From: a bacterium
Lineage (GTDB): Bacteria > Actinomycetota > Acidimicrobiia > Acidimicrobiales > CATQHL01
Length of the DNA: 6,937 nt
Direction of reading: 5' to 3'
Assembly: GCA_028819945.1 (NCBI GenBank)
Contig: JAPPKQ010000027.1
Coordinates: forward strand, 1-6,937
Shown: positions 1-5,687 of the stretch, piece by piece
Layout of the letters: every line of letters starts with the position of its first letter
Position numbering within the stretch: position 1 is the stretch's first letter
The notes under the pieces: model-generated
Databases searched by the model: none
Told to the model about the DNA's origin: nothing
What the model saw: only the letters and a program-made list of their open reading frames with translations
Made by a program: the position numbers and the translations under genes

Positions 1-815
1 GCGGTGGACAGCGCGCCCCGTTCCGCCAGCACGGCGACCGCCCGGTCGGCCTGCTCGGCGAGGCGGCCGGAGAGCATCTCGCCCCGCCGGTCGGTCTTCA
101 GAGTCCAGATCGGTCCAACGGAGGTGGGGCTGGCGGCAGCACCCCACGGGCCGGGCCCCAACTCGTCGGCGCCGATCGCCCGGATGCGCCCGGCGTCGAC
201 GCCGTCCCACACCGCCGGATCCTTGATCTTGCAGGGATCGATCAGCCGTTCGGCGCACGACAGCACGCCGGGTAGATCCAGTTCGACGTCCAGCCACTCG
301 TCGTTGTGTTCGAGGAGCAGCGACAACCGTTCGCCGCTGAGCGCCAGCCGGCGAACCCCGCAGGCGAACGGCAGGTCCAGCAACTCGGCGAGCTGCGGGG
401 GCACCTGTCCGGTCTCGGCGTCCACGGAGTTCCGCCCCGCCAGGATCAGGTCGAAGGGCCCGAGGTAGTCGACGGCGGCGGCCAGCGCCCGGGCGGTGGC
501 GAGGGTGTCGGCGCCGGCGAATGCCGGGTCGGTCACGTGGAAGCCGGCGTCGGCACCGTAGGCGATGGCCTCCCGGCAAACGGTGTCCGCCGAGGGGGGC
601 CCCATGGTCAGCACGCTGAGACTGCCGCCGCTGGCGCGGGCGATCCGGAGGCCTTGGGCGACGCCGCGCCGGCAGTAGTCGTTCATATGCAGTTCCAGGC
701 CGTCGCGCACGAGCCGGCGGTCGGGACCGAGCTGCATGTTCTCGAACACGGGGATCTGCTTGGCCAGCGCTAGGACGCGCAGCGGGCGGGAAGGTCGCAG
801 GTCGGGGGTGTTCAC
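1..815 (-). CDS. etfB: Electron transfer flavoprotein beta-type subunit (C-terminal end outside window)
   Basis: ETF beta subunits pair with an alpha subunit that binds FAD and pass electrons from acyl-CoA and other dehydrogenases to the quinone pool. The visible part has 271 residues. It opens after about 12 residues with VLALAKQIPVFENMQ, which fits the family's first strand and KQVPD region. Residues 121-146 (FDLILAGRNSVDAETGQVPP followed by QLAELL) match the beta-subunit signature normally read as GRQAID..TGQVGPQLAELL. SPTSVGPIW (229-237) and GEMLSG (245-250) match the usual C-terminal SPT and GE.IEG segments. Known beta subunits are about 250-265 residues, so the protein should end just past the edge unless it is fused to more sequence. 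The GTG start at 815-813 overlaps the TGA of the upstream phosphatase as GTGA, suggesting translational coupling; no good Shine-Dalgarno is visible. Divergent points are MNDYCRRGVAQ (44-54) where NPFDE.A.E is usual, and IDPCKIKDPA (192-201) where NEPR is usual. It may therefore be a specialised paralogue rather than the main ETF. Confidence 0.8.
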   Translation of the reverse strand, partial: MNTPDLRPSRPLRVLALAKQIPVFENMQLGPDRRLVRDGLELHMNDYCRRGVAQGLRIARASGGSLSVLTMGPPSADTVCREAIAYGADAGFHVTDPAFAGADTLATARALAAAVDYLGPFDLILAGRNSVDAETGQVPPQLAELLDLPFACGVRRLALSGERLSLLLEHNDEWLDVELDLPGVLSCAERLIDPCKIKDPAVWDGVDAGRIRAIGADELGPGPWGAAASPTSVGPIWTLKTDRRGEMLSGRLAEQADRAVAVLAERGALST

Positions 816-1435
816 GGCCCCGGCAGCGGGTCGAGGCCGTCGCGCGCGGCGTGCAGGTGGGCGGTCTCGTTCAGCGACGTCACATGCATGCCGCCCAGCA
901 CATTGCGCCGCAGTCGGCACAGGCCCGTGTACTCCAAGCTGAAGAAGAACACGTTGTCGACGCCCAGCAGGTGGCTCACGAGGGCGTTGATCGTCCCGCT
1001 GTGGGCGACGACCGCGACGGTCTGGTCGGTGTGATCGGCCTCCCAGGCGGCGAAGGCTTCGGCCACGTCGTCGCGGAACAACTCCGGATCGGCGTATCCG
1101 GCCTCCTGCCAGCGCCCGTCGCGCAGGTGGCGCCAGATCTCGTGGCGTTCCCGCCGCATCTGCTCGTAGGGGATGTAGGTGGTGCTGCCGCTGTCGATCT
1201 CCGAGAAGCCCTCCACCGTCTCGATCTCGAGGCCCCGCTGGGTGGCTAGGGGCTCCGCCGTCTCGACCGCCCGCCGCTTGGGGCTCGCGGCGACGTGGTC
1301 GATCTCTTCGTCGGCCAGCCACGCCGCCAGGCGCCGTGCCTGCTCGTGGCCCACTCCGGTGAGGCCCGGATCGGCGGGTCCCGCCGCGTTCTCGACCCGC
1401 TCGGGCAGGGCGTGACGGATCAGAAGCAGCTTCAC
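812..1435 (-). CDS. Histidine phosphatase family protein (phosphoglycerate mutase-like)
   Basis: This 207-residue protein belongs to the histidine phosphatase superfamily, cytoplasmic enzymes that cleave phosphomonoesters through a phosphohistidine. The start gives VKLLLIRHALPE, with Arg7 and the nucleophile His8 in RHA in place of the commoner RHG. SPKRRAVETAEPLA (51-64) is the second phosphate-binding segment, with Arg55 in the usual position. Glu79 in FSEID is a likely proton donor, and VVAHSGTIN (142-150) carries the second catalytic His145. The length is normal for the family. The frame stays open upstream to about 1870, but homology starts right at the GTG at 1435-1433, and upstream sequence lies under the divergent gene, so this start was chosen. 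No Shine-Dalgarno is seen; TACCGT (1449-1444, minus strand) sits 8 bases ahead and could give a nearly leaderless mRNA. The stop overlaps the ETF start by four bases. Family members range from sugar-phosphate mutases to phosphatases of nucleotides and cofactors, and the substrate cannot be read here. A link with acyl-CoA/ETF metabolism is inference from the overlap. Confidence 0.88.
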   Translation of the reverse strand: MKLLLIRHALPERVENAAGPADPGLTGVGHEQARRLAAWLADEEIDHVAASPKRRAVETAEPLATQRGLEIETVEGFSEIDSGSTTYIPYEQMRRERHEIWRHLRDGRWQEAGYADPELFRDDVAEAFAAWEADHTDQTVAVVAHSGTINALVSHLLGVDNVFFFSLEYTGLCRLRRNVLGGMHVTSLNETAHLHAARDGLDPLPGP

Positions 1436-1528
1436 GTGACCGTACGGTACCGGCCGGCCCGCAACGAAACGTCCGGGCAGCGGCGATGCGGAGCAGGCGG
1501 CGGGAGACGCGTGTGGCAACATCGCGCC
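1436..1528. promoter_or_regulatory. Divergent intergenic region with overlapping palindromes
   Basis: These 93 bases separate the phosphatase/ETF pair (minus) from the 165-residue gene (plus), so promoters for both should lie here. Next to the phosphatase start there are three nested perfect palindromes: ACCGTACGGT (1439-1448), CGGTACCG (1445-1452) and CCGGCCGG (1450-1457). The first two overlap the candidate minus-strand -10 sequences TACCGT (1449-1444) and TACGGT (1444-1439). A dimeric regulator bound here would block transcription, but no regulator gene is in the window and GC-rich DNA produces short palindromes by chance. No convincing -35 element was found for either direction. Confidence 0.4.
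1517..1522 (+). promoter_or_regulatory. Candidate -10 element for a leaderless transcript of the 165-residue gene
   Basis: CAACAT agrees with TATAAT at the two most conserved positions (A2 and T6) and at position 5. It ends exactly six bases before the ATG at 1529, the spacing expected when transcription starts at the start codon itself. No Shine-Dalgarno is present, which fits a leaderless mRNA. There is no good -35 hexamer, so the call rests on the hexamer and spacing only. Confidence 0.35.
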
Positions 1529-2026
1529 ATGGCGATCGACCACACCGGTGTCATGTTCACCTCCGAGGACACCGTCGAGATTCTCTCGTGCATGGAGGGC
1601 CTGGCTGTCCGGGGCGACGGCCGGGGTTGGCTCAACCTGGGGCCCTGGGTGGAGGACGAGGACCGGCCGCCCACCTCCCCGCTGGCGCGGATGTTCTCGG
1701 CGCGCGGTCCGGAGATCCCCCAGGCCACCTGGGTTCCCCAGCACCGGCGCGGTCGCAGCGCCGTGCGGGCCACCATAGGCATCTCGCACCCCACCGGACG
1801 CTTCGCGGTGCGCCGGCTGGCCGAGAGCGGGGTGCACGTGCCACAGGCATGGTCGGTGCGCCAGGACCACGTCCGGCGGGGGCTCGTGTTCGAACTGCCC
1901 GACGGCGTCGGCGCCGCCGAGGTGCTGCGGTTCCTGATGGCCGCCACCGAGGTCCTCAGCGGGGTCGAGACCGAGGGTCGCTGGGTTGCCGACATCGCGG
2001 TCCAGCGTGGCTCCCGGCGGGGCTGA
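1529..2026 (+). CDS. Hypothetical protein, 165 residues, function not recognised
   Basis: I do not recognise this family. The frame is strongly coding by its G/C-ending codons and is the only plausible gene on either strand here. The product appears soluble: no signal peptide or membrane segment is visible. It has a Trp/Gly-rich part (GRGWLNLGPWVEDEDRPP, about residues 32-49), a basic middle (PQHRRGRSAVRATIG, about 71-85) and a hydrophobic C-terminal helix (AAEVLRFLMAATEVLSG, about 131-147). The single-domain length and lack of Cys pairs give no catalytic hint. ATG at 1529 was chosen for the -10-like hexamer six bases upstream; an in-frame GTG at 1511 would add only VWQHRA. The gene is divergent from the phosphatase/ETF pair and lies 79 bases ahead of the methyltransferase gene, which seems to have its own promoter. 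Co-regulation with either neighbour is possible but not shown. Confidence 0.75.
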   Translation: MAIDHTGVMFTSEDTVEILSCMEGLAVRGDGRGWLNLGPWVEDEDRPPTSPLARMFSARGPEIPQATWVPQHRRGRSAVRATIGISHPTGRFAVRRLAESGVHVPQAWSVRQDHVRRGLVFELPDGVGAAEVLRFLMAATEVLSGVETEGRWVADIAVQRGSRRG

Positions 2027-2030
2027 CCGC

Positions 2031-2058
2031 GCCGCGTGCCGCCTGCTGGCGCCGCGGC
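2031..2058 (+). terminator. Possible GC-rich hairpin after the 165-residue gene
   Basis: GCCGCG (2031-2036) is complementary to CGCGGC (2053-2058). The 16-base loop can form a further short GCC/GGC pairing. It lies four bases past the stop codon and before the candidate promoter of the next gene. There is no T tract, and short inverted repeats are common at this GC content, so it is a weak call. Confidence 0.25.
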
Positions 2059-2093
2059 CTCCGGATGCGTCAGGACCGTCGCCGCTTCCCGGC

Positions 2094-2099
2094 TATGGT
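2094..2099 (+). promoter_or_regulatory. Candidate -10 element (TATGGT) for a leaderless methyltransferase transcript
   Basis: TATGGT matches the actinobacterial TAnnnT -10 pattern and ends six bases before the ATG at 2106. This would place the transcription start at or next to the start codon, and no Shine-Dalgarno is present. It supports ATG 2106 over the upstream in-frame ATG at 1986, which would overlap the preceding gene. No clear -35 was found at 16-18 bases. Confidence 0.5.
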
Positions 2100-2105
2100 C
2101 GGCGC

Positions 2106-2723
2106 ATGCGTGGCAATGCGAACCGAGGAGCGGCCCGTCAAGCAGCCGCCGGAGCAGAATTCGGCAACGGAGTTCCCGCAGCGGGCGCCGAGGCGGTCTG
2201 GGTGTGGGACACCGACAGTCCCGTCGGTCGCCTGGGTCTGGCCCTCACCGAGGCGGGACTGCGGCGGCTCACGTTCCTGCCCCCCGGCGTCGCCGGTCGC
2301 GCCGACGGGGACGTCGAGGAGTTGGCCGCCACCATGGCCGTCACGGTGTCACCCCGGGTGACGGTGGCCGCCGCGCCACTGGACGGCGTGTGCCGGCAGA
2401 TCGACGACTACTTCGCCGGCAGGCTGCGGGACTTCAACGTGGAGGTGGACTGGCGCGGCAGCACCGGCTTCTACCGCCGGGCGCTGGAGGTGACAGCCGC
2501 CATTCCCTACGGGCGGACTCGCAGCTACGCAGGCGTGGCGGCGAGCGCCGGCAGCCCCAGAGCCGCCCGGGCGGTCGGCACGGCCATGGCGACCAACCCT
2601 GTTGCGCTGGTTGTTCCCTGCCACCGGGTCGTCCGAGCCGACGGCCGTCGCGGACCCTACGGGGGCGGCACCGCTGCCAAGGATCTGCTGCTGGATCTGG
2701 AGGCGTCAGTCAGCGGCAATTGA
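2106..2723 (+). CDS. ogt: Methylated-DNA--protein-cysteine S-methyltransferase (O6-alkylguanine repair)
   Basis: This suicide repair protein moves the alkyl group from O6-alkylguanine (and O4-alkylthymine) in DNA to its own cysteine. It has 205 residues. The active-site motif PCHRVV is at 171-176, with nucleophile Cys172 and His173. IPYGRTRSYAGVA (133-145) is the start of the DNA-binding helix-turn-helix region, with Tyr141 in the base-flipping position. Arg155 in ARAVGTAM matches the arginine finger, Asn164 the Asn hinge, and GPYGGG (183-188) the loop after the active site. The N-terminal ribonuclease-like domain begins near VWVWDTDSPVGRLGLA (31-46). The first 28 or so residues are an Ala/Gly-rich extension of no known role. 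There is no Ada-type metal-binding domain or AraC domain, so this is the Ogt/Dat class and not Ada. The gene appears to be monocistronic, with its own TATGGT element upstream and a converging small gene downstream. Confidence 0.94.
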   Translation: MRGNANRGAARQAAAGAEFGNGVPAAGAEAVWVWDTDSPVGRLGLALTEAGLRRLTFLPPGVAGRADGDVEELAATMAVTVSPRVTVAAAPLDGVCRQIDDYFAGRLRDFNVEVDWRGSTGFYRRALEVTAAIPYGRTRSYAGVAASAGSPRAARAVGTAMATNPVALVVPCHRVVRADGRRGPYGGGTAAKDLLLDLEASVSGN

Positions 2724-2745
2724 GACGGGAAGTTCGCGACCGGCT

Positions 2746-2766
2746 GCCCGAGGCCCTCGCCTGGGC
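2746..2766. terminator. Candidate hairpin between converging genes
   Basis: GCCC (2746-2749) pairs with GGGC (2763-2766) and AGG (2751-2753) pairs with CCT (2760-2762), giving a seven-pair stem with one bulged G and a six-base loop. It sits in the 57-base gap where the methyltransferase gene and the small minus-strand gene converge, so it could serve both. No T tract follows on either strand. Confidence 0.35.
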
Positions 2767-2780
2767 CATGACCGGGTCGG

Positions 2781-2999
2781 TCAGAGGGCGATCTCCTCGA
2801 TCTCGGAGGTCTCCCAGAACTCGTGGTTCTCGATCCAGTCCGAGTTTGCGGATCGCAGCAACAACTCGGGGTCGTGGCGCGGGTCGGCGTCCTCGCTGAC
2901 CCCGCCGAGCAGCGATCGCCAAGCGCCTGACCACCAGGCCAGGAGCGCGATCAGCAAGCACGAGCCCAAAAATGCGGCGAGCGGAACCAGTAATTCCAC
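2781..2999 (-). CDS. Small single-pass membrane protein, 72 residues, hypothetical
   Basis: The GTG-initiated product has one hydrophobic segment right at the N-terminus (LVPLAAFLGSCLLIALLAWW, residues 4-23). It is followed by SGAWRSLLGG and then an acidic hydrophilic tail of about 38 residues rich in Glu, Asp and Ser, ending SEIEEIAL. Arg28 just after the segment and the mostly acidic tail leave topology open; an N-out, C-in anchor is likely. No lipobox or conserved enzyme motif is seen. The best support for a real gene is a promoter placed correctly upstream: TGGACA, 17 bases, TAAGGT. The predicted transcription start is only about 2-4 bases before the GTG; alternatively AAGGTG could act as a distant Shine-Dalgarno. 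It converges on the methyltransferase gene and diverges from the acyl-CoA synthetase gene. I do not recognise a family. A membrane-anchored accessory or adaptor peptide is only a guess. Confidence 0.65.
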   Translation of the reverse strand: MELLVPLAAFLGSCLLIALLAWWSGAWRSLLGGVSEDADPRHDPELLLRSANSDWIENHEFWETSEIEEIAL

Positions 3000-3008
3000 A
3001 GGACGCGC

Positions 3009-3037
3009 ACCTTAACCACCCTCGATGGCATTGTCCA
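3009..3037 (-). promoter_or_regulatory. Promoter of the small membrane-protein gene
   Basis: On the minus strand, TGGACA (3037-3032, five of six matches to TTGACA) is followed after 17 bases by TAAGGT (3014-3009), a TAnnnT -10 element. This is the best-formed promoter in the window. Transcription would begin near 3002, just before the GTG at 2999, giving an almost leaderless mRNA. Confidence 0.6.
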
Positions 3038-3138
3038 ACTCGAAGGCTCAGCCAGGTCGCCTCCACATGGCGGCCAGACGGCAAGTGCGGCGGTGGCCGA
3101 ACCCCAGCGGCAGACCGGCGGTCCGCGAGGCGGCGCGG

Positions 3139-3163
3139 TAGGGTCGCCGCCTGCCGGAGGAGG
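3139..3163 (+). promoter_or_regulatory. -10 element and strong ribosome binding site of the acyl-CoA synthetase gene
   Basis: TAGGGT (3139-3144) fits the TAnnnT -10 pattern and would start transcription near 3151. The Shine-Dalgarno GGAGGAGG (3156-3163) follows, four bases before the ATG at 3168. This is the only clear, strong Shine-Dalgarno in front of a gene here, and it fixes this start over the in-frame ATG at 3093. No good -35 hexamer is seen at 17 bases. The rest of the 168-base divergent gap (3000-3167) shows only the opposing promoter. Confidence 0.6.
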
Positions 3164-3167
3164 TGTG

Positions 3168-4718
3168 ATGACGGATCCGCTGGGGTTCTGGAGCATTGCG
3201 GAGCAGGATCCGGGGCGCGTGGCCGTCGTGGAGGCGCGGGGGCGGCAGGCCACCTTCGGCGAGCTGGCGGAGCTGACCAACCGGTACGTGCACGGTTTCC
3301 GTGCACTCGGACTCGGCGCCGGTGACTGCGTCGTCACCGTCCTCCCCAACAGCCTGGAGCAGATCGCCGCCACGCTCGCCGCCTACCAGGGAGGGATGTA
3401 CGCCACCGCCGTCAACTGGCATCTCGCCGCGCCCGAGATCGCCTACATCGTCGACGACAGCGACGCCGAGGTTCTCATCGTCCACGAGCGCTTCGCCGCC
3501 GAGGCGGCCGGCGTCGTGGAACGGTCCGCCGTGCCGCATCGCTTCTCGGTCGGCACCGTCGGAGGTTTCCGCCCTCTGGGGGAGTTGACGGCCGGTCAAC
3601 CGTCGGGCCGTCCCGAGGGTCTGTCCACCGGGGGCACGATGACCTACACCTCGGGCACGACCGGGAGGCCCAAGGGCGTGCGCCGTCCCCTCCGGGACCG
3701 GCATCCCGACGAGTCGGCCCCGCTCTCGGCGCTGCTGCTGGCGCTGTTCGGGGTGAAACCGCACGAGGACAACGTGCACCTCTGCGTGACCCCGATGTAC
3801 CACGCCGCCGGCGGGCTGTGGGTCACCATGTCGCTGCACTTCGGCCACACCGTCGTGCTCATGGACCGCTGGGGCGCCGCCGAGACGCTCGAGCTCATCG
3901 AGCGCCACCGGGTGACGCATACCCACATGGTGCCGACCATGTTCCACCGGCTGCTGCAGCTGCCTGCGGACGTACGGCAGCGCCATGACCTCTCCTCGCT
4001 GCGGCACGTGATCCACGCGGCGGCGCCCTGCCCGACCGAGACCAAGCAGAAGATGTTGGATTGGCTGGGCGACTGCGTCTGGGAGTACTACGGGGCGACC
4101 GAGGGCGGCGGCACGCTGGCAAGCCCCGAGGACTGGCGGCGCTTCCCGGGCACGGTGGGCAGGGCGTGGCCCGAGACCGAGGTGATCGTCGTGGGCTCCG
4201 AGGGGCAGGAGTTGCCGCCGGGCCAGAGCGGCACCGTCTACATGAAGATGCCCGAGAGCCTCCGCTTCCGGTACCACAAGGACGAGCGGAAGACGGCGGA
4301 GGCCCACCTGGGCCAGTTCTTCACCGTCGGCGACGTGGGCTACTTCAACGAGGAGGGCTACCTGTTCCTCAACGACCGGGCCCGCGACGTCATCATCGTG
4401 GGCGGGGTGAACATCTACCCCGCTGAGATCGAGGGCGCGATGCAGCAATGCCCGCTGGTGGGCGATGTGGCCGTGTTCGGCGTCCCCGACGAGGATCTGG
4501 GTGAGAGCATCAAGGCTGTGGTGGAGCCGGCTCCGGGGGTTGAGGCGGGCGAGGCGGCCCGCCGGGACATCCTCGATTTTCTCGGCGGCCGGTTGGCGAA
4601 GCAGCGCAGGCCGCACTCGCTGGACTTCATCGCAGAACTGCCCCGCGACCCCAGCGGCAAGCTCTACAAGCGGCGCCTGCGGGACCCGTACTGGGAAGGG
4701 CGCACCCGGCGCATCTGA
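3168..4718 (+). CDS. AMP-forming acyl-CoA synthetase (FadD-type)
   Basis: The enzyme activates a carboxylic acid with ATP to an acyl-adenylate and then a CoA thioester, the entry step to beta-oxidation or other acyl-CoA pathways. The 516 residues cover the whole ANL fold. The ATP-binding P-loop TYTSGTTGRPKGV is at 159-171, and TPMYHAAG (208-215) lines the active site. EYYGATEGGG (306-315) is the adenine/aromatic motif. GDVGYFNEEGYLFLNDRARD (388-407) holds the ribose-binding Asp389 and the hinge-region Arg404. GGVNIYPAEIE (412-422) and PRDPSGKLYKRRL (492-504), with catalytic Lys498, belong to the C-terminal lid. There is no signal peptide or membrane segment, so it is cytoplasmic. The RRP(L) after the P-loop is common in actinobacterial FadD-like ligases, including ones acting on bulky or steroid-like acids, but substrate chain length cannot be read. 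It has its own promoter and ribosome binding site and no co-directional partner within the window. Confidence 0.95.
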   Translation: MTDPLGFWSIAEQDPGRVAVVEARGRQATFGELAELTNRYVHGFRALGLGAGDCVVTVLPNSLEQIAATLAAYQGGMYATAVNWHLAAPEIAYIVDDSDAEVLIVHERFAAEAAGVVERSAVPHRFSVGTVGGFRPLGELTAGQPSGRPEGLSTGGTMTYTSGTTGRPKGVRRPLRDRHPDESAPLSALLLALFGVKPHEDNVHLCVTPMYHAAGGLWVTMSLHFGHTVVLMDRWGAAETLELIERHRVTHTHMVPTMFHRLLQLPADVRQRHDLSSLRHVIHAAAPCPTETKQKMLDWLGDCVWEYYGATEGGGTLASPEDWRRFPGTVGRAWPETEVIVVGSEGQELPPGQSGTVYMKMPESLRFRYHKDERKTAEAHLGQFFTVGDVGYFNEEGYLFLNDRARDVIIVGGVNIYPAEIEGAMQQCPLVGDVAVFGVPDEDLGESIKAVVEPAPGVEAGEAARRDILDFLGGRLAKQRRPHSLDFIAELPRDPSGKLYKRRLRDPYWEGRTRRI

Positions 4719-4723
4719 CCGCC

Positions 4724-4742
4724 CGCCGCCGGTGCGGCGGCG
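4724..4742. terminator. Bidirectional GC hairpin between converging genes
   Basis: CGCCGCCG (4724-4731) and CGGCGGCG (4735-4742) form a perfect eight-pair stem around the three-base loop GTG. The hairpin occupies most of the 33 bases between the acyl-CoA synthetase stop and the peroxidase stop, so it can act on transcripts from both sides. There is no T tract on either strand, as is common for actinobacterial terminators. Confidence 0.6.
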
Positions 4743-4751
4743 CAGGGAGGC

Positions 4752-5672
4752 TCAGCCGGCGAGGCCCAGGCTCTGCAGCGTCTCCCGGGAGGGTGCGTAG
4801 TAGTAGGCGCCGGAGACGGTCTCCGAGAAGGTCACGAGCCGGTCGTGGCGACCGTCGCCGGTGGCGCCGAACATGGACTCCAGCATCAGGTCGATCTTGG
4901 CGAGGTCGTCGGTGAAGGCCAGGAAGTACAGACCCGCCTCGGTCGAGGTTCCGTAGGGGACCGAGCGACGGTAGATCTCGATCTCGTCCCCGCCGTCGTC
5001 GGTGTGGACGACCCGGCCGAGGTGGGAGTTTGCCGGCAGGTCCTCCAACTCCACGCTGTCGGGCCTCGTGCAGCCGATGACCCGTTCCTGCTCGGCCGTC
5101 TCCAGGGCGGCGAAGCCGTCCAGGTCGTGGATCCAGCGCTGCGCCAGCACGAAGCTCCCCCCGGCGCCGGGCCCGCCGGCGATCACCGCCAGCTCGCGGG
5201 CCTCCTCCGCCGGCGGGTTCTCGGTGCCGTCGATGAACCCGGTGAGGTCACGGCTGTCGCGGTAGACCCACGACGGCGTCTCCCGTGCCAGCGTTCCGAT
5301 CTCCTCGAAGGCTCGCCGTGCCGCCAGCGCCACCTCGAAATTGAGGTCGTGGCGGTCGCTGTGGATCCAGAGGAACACGTCCTCCTGGGTGGCGACGGCC
5401 ACCCGCCCGCTGCTGCCACCGATCTCGGTGAAGGGCTTGAGCCCGGGCGGGGTCGCCATGCCCAGGCGGGCGGTCATGGCGGCGCCGAAGCCCACGACGA
5501 GGTTCGCCGTCGCCGTGGCGGCGAGCTGCTGGGCGCTCCGGACGGCCGCGATGACCTGGACGGCGGCGGCGTCCGGATCCGTGGCGAAGTGCTGGAACCA
5601 GTGCGCACCGGTGCCCTCGACGAATATGGCCTCCTGCGGTGTTCCCGGGATCGCCGGCGGCGTCGCGGCCAT
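4752..5672 (-). CDS. DyP-type heme peroxidase (YfeX-like)
   Basis: Dye-decolorizing peroxidases use H2O2 and a b-type heme to oxidise dyes, phenolics and porphyrinogens. All signature residues are present in the 306-residue protein. GFIDGTENP (145-153) carries the distal Asp148. NSHLGR (215-220) carries the proximal heme ligand His217. IYRRSVPYG (233-241) carries the distal Arg235 and Ser237. An Arg-Ser pair is known from E. coli YfeX, whereas Rhodococcus DyPB has Asn in place of the Ser. YFLAFTDDLAKIDLMLESMF (249-268) and FSETVSGAYYYAPS (282-295) are the usual C-terminal heme-pocket segments. No Tat or Sec signal is seen, so it is cytoplasmic. It ends right after the fold, with no long tail of the kind that targets DyPs into encapsulin shells. 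It lies 15 bases after the lipase stop, so the two are probably one transcript. GGAAAG two bases before the ATG is a closely placed Shine-Dalgarno-like site. The physiological substrate is unknown. Confidence 0.95.
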   Translation of the reverse strand: MAATPPAIPGTPQEAIFVEGTGAHWFQHFATDPDAAAVQVIAAVRSAQQLAATATANLVVGFGAAMTARLGMATPPGLKPFTEIGGSSGRVAVATQEDVFLWIHSDRHDLNFEVALAARRAFEEIGTLARETPSWVYRDSRDLTGFIDGTENPPAEEARELAVIAGGPGAGGSFVLAQRWIHDLDGFAALETAEQERVIGCTRPDSVELEDLPANSHLGRVVHTDDGGDEIEIYRRSVPYGTSTEAGLYFLAFTDDLAKIDLMLESMFGATGDGRHDRLVTFSETVSGAYYYAPSRETLQSLGLAG

Positions 5673-5687
5673 GACTTTCCGTGCTGC

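Noticed and set aside
4..942. Overlapping plus-strand open frames at the left end
   Set aside because: They lie opposite the ETF and phosphatase genes and encode Arg/Ser/Gly-rich sequence with no motif. The minus-strand reading matches ETF beta through its whole visible length.
1511..1528. GTG at 1511 as an earlier start of the 165-residue gene
   Set aside because: It adds only six residues and would overlap the candidate -10 element. ATG at 1529 has leaderless spacing. The choice is not proven.
1436..1870. Upstream extension of the phosphatase frame by 145 codons
   Set aside because: The extra part is low-complexity and lies opposite the 165-residue gene. Phosphatase homology begins at the GTG at 1435.
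3048..4616. Long minus-strand open frame (522 codons) opposite the acyl-CoA synthetase gene
   Set aside because: Its translation is rich in Arg, His, Gly and Ala with no family motif, typical of the complement of a GC-rich gene. The plus-strand frame carries every ANL-ligase motif.
4752..4775. C-terminal SLGLAG of the peroxidase as an encapsulin cargo peptide
   Set aside because: It directly ends the last helix of the DyP fold, without the flexible extension that carries such peptides, and the resemblance to SLGIGSL is only partial.
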